Part shown: positions 39,414 to 47,654 of the stretch, one piece after another
Numbering within the stretch: position 1 is the stretch's first letter
Layout: every line of letters starts with the position of its first letter
DNA from: Actinomycetota bacterium
GTDB taxonomy: Bacteria > Actinomycetota > Actinomycetes > S36-B12 > CAIYMF01
Length of the DNA stretch: 60,857 nucleotides
Direction of reading: 5' to 3'
NCBI GenBank assembly: GCA_020161245.1
Contig: JAIUOK010000028.1
Coordinates: 1-60,857 of the forward strand
The notes under the pieces: model-generated
Seen by the model: only the letters and a program-made list of their open reading frames with translations
What the model was told of the DNA's origin: nothing
Database searches by the model: none
Made by a program: the position numbers and the translations under genes

Positions 39414-39445
39414 CGCCAACATACTCCACTTCCCTCCACCGTCAA
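39414..39445 (-). promoter_or_regulatory. mraZ promoter with MraZ-box direct repeats
   Basis: On the minus strand, TTGACG (39445-39440) and TATGTT (39423-39418) are 16 bases apart. Lying across the spacer and just past the -10 are TGGAG, TGGAG and TGGCG spaced exactly 10 bases apart (39438-39434, 39428-39424, 39418-39414). This is the expected arrangement for MraZ autorepression. Confidence 0.65.
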
Positions 39446-39636
39446 CCACCGCGCCTCCCCCGAACGGCCCAGATGCGGTCAGACCGTGCTCGGGTCGAGG
39501 TATCGGTGCAGGTCAGAGCCGTGGTGGAGAGTGGAGGGGCGAGCCGCTGCGGGCCGCGCGCGGCACCCGCCCGGTGGAGGGCCGGGCGTGTCGCGATCGC
39601 GCCATGGCCGACGACACCGCAGGTCAGAGGGCCGAC

Positions 39637-39665
39637 GGGCCCCCGCCGGCGATCGGCGGGGGCCC
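39637..39665 (-). terminator. terminator after the RDD gene
   Basis: A perfect 12-bp stem (GGGCCCCCGCCG and complement) with a GCGAT loop lies 35 bases past the stop of the RDD gene. The spacer from here to the mraZ promoter, about 39666-39700 and 39446-39636, shows no other gene. Confidence 0.75.
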
Positions 39666-39700
39666 GGGTGGAGGGATGTGGGGGACGGAGGCAGCGGGCC

Positions 39701-40288
39701 TCAGGCGTCGAGGTGCTCCCCCACGGCCGGCACGGCGGCGCGCACCGGCCAGTCGTGGATCACCGAGGTCCGCAGCAGCACGTCGGGGATCGAGCGGTTC
39801 TCGCGGCTGATGGCGCACCACCACAGCAGCAGCGGCACGAGGGCGCAGAAGGCCGCGCGCAGTAGCGCGACGGTCCAGTGCAGGCGGTTGCCGCGGTGGT
39901 CGACGACGCGCAGACCCATGAGGCGGGCACCGAAGGTGCGGCCGGTCCAGGCCCAGCCGGTCCAGAGGTAGAGCGTCATGTAGCTGTAGCCGAGGACGAG
40001 GAACACCCACAGCGGCCACGTCGGGAGCGTGAAGTCGATCGGCTTGATAAGGAAGAGCACGACGACGTACGACACCCACGTGCCGACCGTGACGGTGGTG
40101 ATCACCGCGTAGTCGACCGCGCCGGCGATGGTGCGGGTGACGACGCCGGCGCGCAGGCCCTGGAAGCCGCGCGCAGCGGTCGGGATGGGGTCGGGCACGT
40201 GGGCCTTGGGCACCCGGCGCCCGGACGTCTCCTGATCGGGAGCCTCTCCCCCCTCGGGCATCTCGGGCAGGTCGGTCACGTCAGCCAT
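39701..40288 (-). CDS. RDD family membrane protein
   Basis: A 195-residue protein with an acidic/Pro-rich N-terminus of about 45 residues, then the RDD domain: R-T-I-A-G-A-V-D-Y-A-V in the first helix, two more hydrophobic segments, the GRTFGARLMGLRVV signature and a final helix before a short tail. RDD proteins are membrane proteins of mostly unknown function, some acting in ion transport. It overlaps the end of the repeat-protein gene by 8 bases, so the two are probably translated together. Confidence 0.85.
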   Translation of the reverse strand: MADVTDLPEMPEGGEAPDQETSGRRVPKAHVPDPIPTAARGFQGLRAGVVTRTIAGAVDYAVITTVTVGTWVSYVVVLFLIKPIDFTLPTWPLWVFLVLGYSYMTLYLWTGWAWTGRTFGARLMGLRVVDHRGNRLHWTVALLRAAFCALVPLLLWWCAISRENRSIPDVLLRTSVIHDWPVRAAVPAVGEHLDA

Positions 40289-41129
40289 CGTCGCCCCCTC
40301 GCAGCATCGACTCCGGCTCGCCGGGCGCGTCGGTCCGGCGCGCCTTGCGTCGCAGCATGATCCGGTCGATCCAGCGGTTGACCAGCTCGTCCGCCGACAC
40401 CGCCGAGATCCGCGCGCCGTCGACGACGACCGTGGCGACGCCGGAGGTCGAGTCGCGGATGATGTCCGGCAGGTCGACCTCGTCGATGACCTCCTCGGCC
40501 AGGCCCGCGACATCGACCCTCGTGCGCACGACCTCGTTGAGATCCATGCTGTCGAGCGCCGCCTCGACCACGGATCCGAGGTCGACGTTCTGCAGCACCA
40601 CCTCGGTGAGGTCGAGCTCGTCGATGGCCTTGGTGACGATGGCGTGCAGGTCGACCTTCTCGAGGACGACCGTCGTGAGGTCGAGCTGGTCGAGCAGCTC
40701 GCTGGCGATGCGCTCGAGGTCGACCCGCTGCAGCACGAGCGACGTCAGGTCGATGCGGTCGAGGACGCGCACGAGGATCTCGGGCACGAGCAGGTCGAGG
40801 GTGTCGTCGGAGATGGCGACGACGTCCTGGCCCGCGGCCGTGCGGACCGCGCGCCCGCGCTCGCCCAGCCGGTCCAGCGCGTGGCCGGCCGTGAGCTGCT
40901 CGGGCACCAGCGGCGGGCGCAGCGCGAGCGCCCAGAGGCTCTGGGCCACCGGGGCGAGCGAGCGCACGACGGAGTCGGCAGCTCCCACGACCGGTCGGGC
41001 GACGACGACGGCCGCGCCGAGCGCGACGTCGAGCGGGGCCTCCACCGCAGCGGGCAGGGCCGGCTGGCGGCGGCGCACGACGGGCAGCGCCGCAGGCTGC
41101 TGCGGCGCGGTGCCGTCGGTGCTGGTCAC
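40281..41129 (-). CDS. protein with 23-residue D-L-x-x-V-V-L repeats
   Basis: A 282-residue protein. After an N-terminal segment with moderate hydrophobicity (about 25-70), residues about 115-235 hold at least four near-exact 23-residue repeats of the form D-L-T-x-V-V-L-x-x-V-D-L-x-x-I-V-x-x-A-I-D-E-L. Each repeat contains two D-L turns and probably forms a pair of amphipathic helices. The C-terminus (VNRWIDRIMLRRKARR) is basic. The gene overlaps the RDD gene by 8 bases. I know no function; a scaffold partner of the RDD protein is a guess from position. Confidence 0.75.
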   Translation of the reverse strand: MTSTDGTAPQQPAALPVVRRRQPALPAAVEAPLDVALGAAVVVARPVVGAADSVVRSLAPVAQSLWALALRPPLVPEQLTAGHALDRLGERGRAVRTAAGQDVVAISDDTLDLLVPEILVRVLDRIDLTSLVLQRVDLERIASELLDQLDLTTVVLEKVDLHAIVTKAIDELDLTEVVLQNVDLGSVVEAALDSMDLNEVVRTRVDVAGLAEEVIDEVDLPDIIRDSTSGVATVVVDGARISAVSADELVNRWIDRIMLRRKARRTDAPGEPESMLRGGDDG

Positions 41130-41208
41130 GCGGGCCAGTGTGGACTACCGGCGGCCGCGCCGAGGGATATGGCGCGAGACCGCCGACGTGCCGGGGACCG
41201 GCGGATGC

Positions 41209-41667
41209 TCAGCGGTGCGCCGCCTCGACGGCGCGCAGCCGCGAGCACAGGACGCGCAGCATCGGCACGGCGACCTCGGGGTGCTTGTCGAGCAGGTCCT
41301 CGAACGTCCACCGCGACAGCGCCAGCGTGGTGAGCCCGCCCTCGGCCGCGACGACGTCGGCCGACCGCGGCTGCCCGTCGATGAGCGACAGCTCGCCGAA
41401 GTACTCGCCCTCGCTCAGCCGGTTGACCTCGACGCCGTCCTTGAGGACGCGCGCGGTGCCGTCGAGCACGATGTGCATCTCCACGCCCGCGGGCGAGAAC
41501 GCCTTGAAGCCCGTGACCGAGTCGCCCTGCGCCACGACCTGGGCGCCCTCGGCGTACTGCTGCTCGTGGCCGGACTCCGCGATCCGCGAGATCACCCGCG
41601 ACGACAGGCCGCGGAACAGGTCGACGTCCGTCAGGACCGCCGCGAGCCGCTTGCTGTCCGAGCCCAT
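41209..41667 (-). CDS. stand-alone cyclic nucleotide-binding domain protein
   Basis: A 152-residue protein consisting of one Crp-type cyclic nucleotide-binding beta barrel and flanking helices. The phosphate-binding cassette GEYFGELSLIDGQPRSADV is nearly canonical (E and R both present), so it should bind cAMP or a related nucleotide. There is no DNA-binding or catalytic domain. The ATG at 41667 has GGGAG upstream; a GTG 9 bases earlier is possible. Partners are unknown. Confidence 0.85.
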   Translation of the reverse strand: MGSDSKRLAAVLTDVDLFRGLSSRVISRIAESGHEQQYAEGAQVVAQGDSVTGFKAFSPAGVEMHIVLDGTARVLKDGVEVNRLSEGEYFGELSLIDGQPRSADVVAAEGGLTTLALSRWTFEDLLDKHPEVAVPMLRVLCSRLRAVEAAHR

Positions 41668-41785
41668 GGCTCCCACTCCCCTTGCGCGTGCACGGTCGGC
41701 GGCGCCGGCGGCGCTGCCTGCTTGCGCCGCAGGCTAGGGGGACGGACGGGTCCGCGTCACGCGTTCCCGCGATGCGGCGGGTCGC

Positions 41786-42313
41786 CTACTCGGCGGTGAG
41801 GGGGCCGGCCTTCGCCTCGGGGAAGTAGTCCTGGCCGATGCCGGTCTCGCGCTTGGGCACCATGACCGAGCGCTTCCACGACACGATGACGTCGCCGTCC
41901 TGGTTGAGCCCGCGCGTGATCATCGTGACGATGCCGAAGCCGGGGCGCGACGAGCTCTCGCGCAGGTCGATGCAGACGCTCTCGGCGTAGATGGTGTCGC
42001 CGATGTAGACCGGATGCGTGAGTTTGATGTCCGTCCAGCCCAGGTTGGCCACGGCGTTCTGGCTCATGTCGATCACCGACAGGCCCAGCACCAGCGCGAC
42101 GGTGAGGCCGGAGTTCACGATGATCCGGCCGTTGGTGATCGGGTTCGACTGCGCCAGGTGCGCGTTGAAGTGGTTCTGGTTGGTGTTGCAGGTCAGCTGC
42201 GTGAACCACGTCGAGTCGGCCTCGGAGATCGTGCGGCCGAACGGGTGCTGGTAGACGTCGCCCACCACGAAGTCGTCGAAGAAGCGGCCGAGCTCGGCCT
42301 TGTGCACCGTCAT
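41786..42313 (-). CDS. MaoC family hydratase/dehydratase
   Basis: A 175-residue hot-dog-fold protein. The hydratase-2 motif is visible in a region with TNQNHFNAHLAQSNPITNGRIIVNSG, holding the catalytic Asp/Asn and His positions typical of MaoC-like enzymes. By family it hydrates an enoyl-CoA or mesaconyl-CoA-type thioester. It has a good GGAGG site and stands alone between the patatin and cNMP genes. Confidence 0.88.
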   Translation of the reverse strand: MTVHKAELGRFFDDFVVGDVYQHPFGRTISEADSTWFTQLTCNTNQNHFNAHLAQSNPITNGRIIVNSGLTVALVLGLSVIDMSQNAVANLGWTDIKLTHPVYIGDTIYAESVCIDLRESSSRPGFGIVTMITRGLNQDGDVIVSWKRSVMVPKRETGIGQDYFPEAKAGPLTAE

Positions 42314-42382
42314 CGCGGTTCCTCCCTGGGGTCGCTGTCTCCCGCCGACGGTAGACCGCGGGTGTACCGGGGCCGCCGCGGG

Positions 42383-43453
42383 CTACCAGCGGATGAGCGG
42401 CGCGACCTCGGGGTGGTCCTCCTTGAGCGGCGGCACGCCGTACAGGCCCGGCGCGAGGGGCTCGTCGACGAGGTGCAGCGCGGCCAGCATCGTGACCGCC
42501 TCGTCGTAGGCCTCGGCGGCGAGGGCCTGGGTGTGCCCGAAGTCGAGGATCGTCGTGGTGAGCGTGGACGGGGCCGGCAGGTACACGATCGGCAGCTCGC
42601 GCGCGATCTGCAGGTCGCGCACCACCTGCTGGCGGGCCGCGATGATGAGGGCCTGGTAGACCACCGCGACGAGGCTCTCGGCCCAACGGCCCTGGACACC
42701 GAACGTGCCGCAGTCGAGCACGAGGATCGACCTCGCACCGCGGTCGGCGGCCACGCCGATGGGGACGTTGGCGACCAGGCCGCCGTCGACCAGGCGCCGC
42801 CCGTCGCGCTCCACCCACGGGTAGATGCCGGGGATGGCGGCCGACGCGAGCAGGGCGCTGCGCAGCTCGCCCGAGTCGATCTCGACCCGTTGGCCGGTGT
42901 CGAGGTCGGTGGCCACCGCGACGAACGGCACGGCGAGGTCCTCGATGCGCCTCGCCGGGATCTGCGCGGTGATGAGGTCCGACAGCGGGCCCGAGTCGAA
43001 CAGGTAGGTGCGGTTCTGCCGCAGCGCGATCGCGTTGGCCCAGATGGTCCCGGGGAACACGTCGCGCCGCTCGATCTGCGGCCACAGCTCGGCGAGCTTC
43101 TCCGGACCTCGCGCGGGGTCGCCGGCGATCACCGCCCCGTTGAGCGATCCGACGCTCGTGCCGACGACGAGGTCGGGCGCGAGGTCGGTGCCCGCGAGCG
43201 CGCGCACCATCCCCATCTGCACGGCGCCGTACGAGCCTCCGCCGCCGAGCACCCACGCGAGCGGCCGCGGCAGCAGCCGCGCGAGGTCGAGGATGTCGGC
43301 GACCGGCGCGAGGGCCTCCGACGGGGCGGCGGCGTCGAGCTCGTCGAGCAGCGAAGGCGCCTCGCCGTGCAGGGACGCGGTCCGCTGCTCGGCCTTCGCG
43401 CGGCGTCGCAGCATCCGCCGGTGGGTGCGGTCGTGCTCGTGCTGGCGGGACAT
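42383..43453 (-). CDS. patatin-like phospholipase family protein
   Basis: A 356-residue serine hydrolase. The oxyanion hole is GGGGSYGA (about 67-74), the nucleophile elbow GTSVGS (about 97-102) and the catalytic Asp lies in DGG (about 221). The N-terminal 45 residues are basic and charged, and no signal peptide is visible, so it should act in the cytoplasm or at the inner membrane surface. It probably hydrolyses acyl esters of lipids. The ATG at 43453 follows GGGGGAGGAGG. Confidence 0.92.
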   Translation of the reverse strand: MSRQHEHDRTHRRMLRRRAKAEQRTASLHGEAPSLLDELDAAAPSEALAPVADILDLARLLPRPLAWVLGGGGSYGAVQMGMVRALAGTDLAPDLVVGTSVGSLNGAVIAGDPARGPEKLAELWPQIERRDVFPGTIWANAIALRQNRTYLFDSGPLSDLITAQIPARRIEDLAVPFVAVATDLDTGQRVEIDSGELRSALLASAAIPGIYPWVERDGRRLVDGGLVANVPIGVAADRGARSILVLDCGTFGVQGRWAESLVAVVYQALIIAARQQVVRDLQIARELPIVYLPAPSTLTTTILDFGHTQALAAEAYDEAVTMLAALHLVDEPLAPGLYGVPPLKEDHPEVAPLIRW

Positions 43454-43527
43454 GACGGCCTCCTCCCCCGATCCTGTCAGCGGGCCGCCACGGGTGCGCG
43501 CCGGACGCGCCCGCCGTGACGAGCGCC

Positions 43528-43533
43528 TACGCT
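43528..43533 (+). promoter_or_regulatory. -10-like TACGCT box of the FetA-like gene
   Basis: TACGCT ends 8 bases before the GTG at 43542 and no ribosome site is visible, consistent with leaderless transcription. The same box appears before the aspT-like and ybaK-like genes. Confidence 0.4.
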
Positions 43534-43541
43534 CCGGCCTT

Positions 43542-44360
43542 GTGGACCGGCCCGTGCTGCCCGAGCTGTTCGCCCTCGAGGACGTGAGCCTCGAGGTCGA
43601 GGGCGGCCGCCTGCTGCTCGACCGCCTCGACGAGCACCTGCATGCCGGTGCCGTCACGGCGATCTGCGGCCCGAGCGGCTCCGGCAAGTCCACGCTGCTC
43701 CGCCTGCTCAACCGGCTCTCGGAGCCGACGTCGGGCCGGGTGCTGTTCCACGGCGACGACGTGCGCGGCCTCGACGTCCGCGAGCTGCGGCGCCGAGCGG
43801 TGCTCGTGCCGCAGCGGGCGGTGGCGCTCACCGACGACGTGCGGTCCGAGGTCCGCGCCGCCCGGCGCGAGCTGTCCGACGACGACGTCGACGAGCTGCT
43901 GCAGCGGGTCGCGCTGGTGCCCGGCCTGGTCGTGGGCCGGGAGCCGTCGAGCCTGTCGGGCGGCGAGCTGCAGCGGCTGTGCCTGGCCCGCGCGCTGGCT
44001 GTCGGGCCGGAGGCGCTGCTGCTCGACGAGCCGACATCGGCCCTCGACCCGCGGGCGGCCGACGCCGTCGACGCCGTGATCCGCGCGCTCGTCGCCGACG
44101 GGCTGTCGGTGGTGCTGGTGAGCCACGACGTGGCACGGGCGGAGTCGGTCGCGACCGATGTGCGGGTGCTGCACGCGGGCCGGGTCACGGCGCGCGGGCC
44201 GGCGGGCGCCATCGACCTGGCGCACGAGATGTCCACGACCCCCGACGACGGCCACATGCACGGGCCCGACGACCCGCGCGCCCACGGCGACCTCCATCGC
44301 GGCCACCGGCACCCTCCGCACGACGGCATGCCCGACCCGACCGCCTTCGACCACGGATGA
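43542..44360 (+). CDS. FetA-like (YbbL) ABC transporter ATP-binding protein with His-rich tail
   Basis: A 272-residue ABC ATPase. Walker A is GPSGSGKST, the signature LSGGELQR, Walker B LLLDEPTSALD, and the switch His is in VSHDV. It pairs with the downstream UPF0014 permease, as in the iron-export-linked FetAB system. A C-terminal tail of about 40 residues after residue 230 contains about ten histidines (HMHGP, HGDLHRGHRHPPHDG), not usual for FetA, suggesting metal sensing or binding. The start is GTG at 43542. Confidence 0.88.
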   Translation: MDRPVLPELFALEDVSLEVEGGRLLLDRLDEHLHAGAVTAICGPSGSGKSTLLRLLNRLSEPTSGRVLFHGDDVRGLDVRELRRRAVLVPQRAVALTDDVRSEVRAARRELSDDDVDELLQRVALVPGLVVGREPSSLSGGELQRLCLARALAVGPEALLLDEPTSALDPRAADAVDAVIRALVADGLSVVLVSHDVARAESVATDVRVLHAGRVTARGPAGAIDLAHEMSTTPDDGHMHGPDDPRAHGDLHRGHRHPPHDGMPDPTAFDHG

Positions 44361-44370
44361 GGGGGCGGCC

Positions 44371-45132
44371 ATGACCGAGATCCCCAGCTGGGGCGCCGTC
44401 GCGGTGTCCGGCCTGCTCGTCGTCGTCGCGGTCGCGATCGCGTCGTGGCAGAGGCTCGGCATCTCGCGGGACATGCTCGTGGCGTCGCTGCGGGCGTTCG
44501 TGCAGCTGCTCGCCGTGGGCGCCGTGCTGGCGTGGCTGTTCCGCAACGCCGGGATCGCCGGGGCCCTGCTCTGGATCGCGATCATGACCGTCGTCGCGGC
44601 CAACGAGTCGCGCACCCGGGGCCGCGGGATGCCGCGCGCGTTCGTGTCGTCGCTGCTGGGCATCGGGCTCGGCACGCTGCTCACCCTCGGCGTGCTGGTG
44701 GCCGGCGGCGTCATCTCCACCGAGCCGCAGGTGCTCGTGCCCATCGGCGGCATGGTCGTCAGCGGCGCGATGCAGGCCGCGTCGCTCACCCTGTCGTCGC
44801 TGCGCCGGTCGGCCGTCGACGACCGGCCTGCGGTCGAGGCGGCGCTGAGCCTGGGTCTCGGCCCCCGCGAGGCCTTCGCCCGGCAGCTGCGCTCGGCCGT
44901 CCGGACGGCGCTGGTGCCGGCGGTCGACTCGACCAAGATCGTCGGGCTCATCTCGCTGCCCGGCACCATGACCGGCCTCATCATCGCCGGGGTCGAGCCC
45001 CTCGAGGCGATCCGCTACCAGATCATCGTCATGTACATGCTGCTCGCGGCCTGGGCTGTGTCGTCCCTGGTCACGGCACGTGCGGCCGAGCGCTGGCTGT
45101 TCGACGACGCGGAGCGGCTCGTCCGGGTGTGA
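44371..45132 (+). CDS. FetB-like (YbbM, UPF0014) permease
   Basis: A 253-residue membrane protein with about seven hydrophobic segments and the UPF0014 motifs RAFVQLLAVG, GAMQAASLTL and DSTKIVGLISLPGTMTGLI. It forms the membrane channel for the upstream ATPase, 10 bases away. In E. coli FetAB is linked to iron export and oxidative-stress resistance; metal specificity here is inferred. Confidence 0.92.
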   Translation: MTEIPSWGAVAVSGLLVVVAVAIASWQRLGISRDMLVASLRAFVQLLAVGAVLAWLFRNAGIAGALLWIAIMTVVAANESRTRGRGMPRAFVSSLLGIGLGTLLTLGVLVAGGVISTEPQVLVPIGGMVVSGAMQAASLTLSSLRRSAVDDRPAVEAALSLGLGPREAFARQLRSAVRTALVPAVDSTKIVGLISLPGTMTGLIIAGVEPLEAIRYQIIVMYMLLAAWAVSSLVTARAAERWLFDDAERLVRV

Positions 45133-45345
45133 CGGCGCCGCGCGCCCCCGGCGCCAGGTGTGCGAGGGTCTGGGCACGGCGTCCGGCCCTGGGGAGCCGC
45201 GGGAACGCAGCCCCGCCCCCGCTCGTCGGACATCCGAGTGCGGCAGGACGCTGCGCGGACGGCGTCCTCGGGTGACAATCGAGCGCAAGGCACGAGCCAG
45301 CACGACCGGGAGCCGGCGGGGGCCGGCAGAGCACGAGGAGACCGT

Positions 45346-46347
<1,002 letters not shown>

Positions 46348-46373
46348 CGGATCGACCAGGCGGAGGGATCGGT

Positions 46374-47654
46374 GTGCGGACGGCTCTGAAGCAGCTGACG
46401 AAGCGGGGCCGGTTCCTGCTCGCGCTCGGCGTGATCGGCGTCGTCGTCTCGCTGTTCCTCGGGCAGCGCGACCTCCTGCGCTTCGGCGTCCTGCTCGTCG
46501 CCCTGCCGCTGCTGTCGGCCGCGCTCGTCTCGCGCACCCGCTACCGGCTGGCGTCGGCGCGCGGGATGCGCCCCACCCGCGTCGCGGTCGACCAGCCCGC
46601 CACGTCGGTCGTCCGCATCGAGAACGTCTCGCGGCTGCCCAGCGGGCTGCTGCTCGTCGAGGACGCCGTGCCGTGGCAGCTCGGCCGATCGCAGCGCTTC
46701 GTCATCGACCGCCTCGAGTCCGGCGGCCGCCGCGACGTCCGGTACGAGCTGCGCAGCCCCGTCCGCGGCCGCTACACCGTGGGCCCGGTGAGCGTGCAGC
46801 TCGTCGACCCGTTCGGGCTGTGCCGCACCACCCGGCGCTTCGCCACGACCGACACGCTCACCGTCGTGCCCGCCACCGTGCCGCTGCCCGCCATCCCGCT
46901 CGGCGGCGACTGGTCGGGCCTCGGCGAGGCGCGCGCCCGCGCCGTCGCGTCGGCGGGCGAGGACGACGTCATCCCGCGCGAGTACCGCACCGGCGACGAG
47001 CTGCGCCGCGTGCACTGGAAGTCGACCGCCCGCGCCGGCGAGCTCATGGTGCGCCGCGAGGAGCAGCCCTGGCGCACGCGCGCGACGGTCTTCCTCGACA
47101 CGCGCGCTGTCGCCCACCGCGGCGACGGCCCCGCCGGCTCGTTCGAGTGGGCGGTGTCGGCCGCGGCGTCGGTGTCGGTGCACCTCGCCCGCCGCGGCTA
47201 CGCCGTGCGCGTCCTCGACGCCGACGGCAACCCCCTCGGCAGCGGCATCGCGGCGGAGGACGGCATCTCGGGCGCGGAGGCCGAGGGCCCGCTGCTCGAC
47301 ACGCTCGCCCTCGTGACGCTGACCGAGGGCGCCACCCTCGGCGTGGGCGACAGCCGCGCCCGCGCCCGGGTGCGCGACGGCCTCGTCGTCGCGGTGCTCG
47401 GCGACCTCGACGTCGAGCACGCCGAGTCCGTGGCCGCCCTGCGCCACGGCAACTCCAGCGCCATGGCCCTCCTGCTCGACACGTCGGGCTGGGCGTCGCG
47501 CGCGACCGCACCGGAGGACGGGCGCACCACCCGCACGGCCGCGCTGCTCACGGCGGCCGGGTGGCGGGTCGCGATCTGCGGGCCCGGCACCGAGCTCGGC
47601 GAGACCTGGCGCTCGCTGTCGCGCTCGGGCGTCACCGCCGGAGGAGCGCGATGA
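46374..47654 (+). CDS. DUF58 domain membrane protein
   Basis: A 426-residue protein with two hydrophobic segments near the N-terminus (about 13-45), a beta-rich region and the DUF58 domain with the hallmark REYRTGDELRRVHWKSTAR (about 205-217), resembling a von Willebrand-like fold. It works with MoxR ATPases; the exact role is unclear. GTG start with GGAGGG upstream; its stop overlaps the next ATG (ATGA). Confidence 0.92.
   Translation: MRTALKQLTKRGRFLLALGVIGVVVSLFLGQRDLLRFGVLLVALPLLSAALVSRTRYRLASARGMRPTRVAVDQPATSVVRIENVSRLPSGLLLVEDAVPWQLGRSQRFVIDRLESGGRRDVRYELRSPVRGRYTVGPVSVQLVDPFGLCRTTRRFATTDTLTVVPATVPLPAIPLGGDWSGLGEARARAVASAGEDDVIPREYRTGDELRRVHWKSTARAGELMVRREEQPWRTRATVFLDTRAVAHRGDGPAGSFEWAVSAAASVSVHLARRGYAVRVLDADGNPLGSGIAAEDGISGAEAEGPLLDTLALVTLTEGATLGVGDSRARARVRDGLVVAVLGDLDVEHAESVAALRHGNSSAMALLLDTSGWASRATAPEDGRTTRTAALLTAAGWRVAICGPGTELGETWRSLSRSGVTAGGAR

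Noticed and set aside
39362..39445. Longer MraZ start at 39445.
   Set aside because: It would place the promoter and MraZ boxes inside the coding region and adds 28 residues absent from MraZ proteins.
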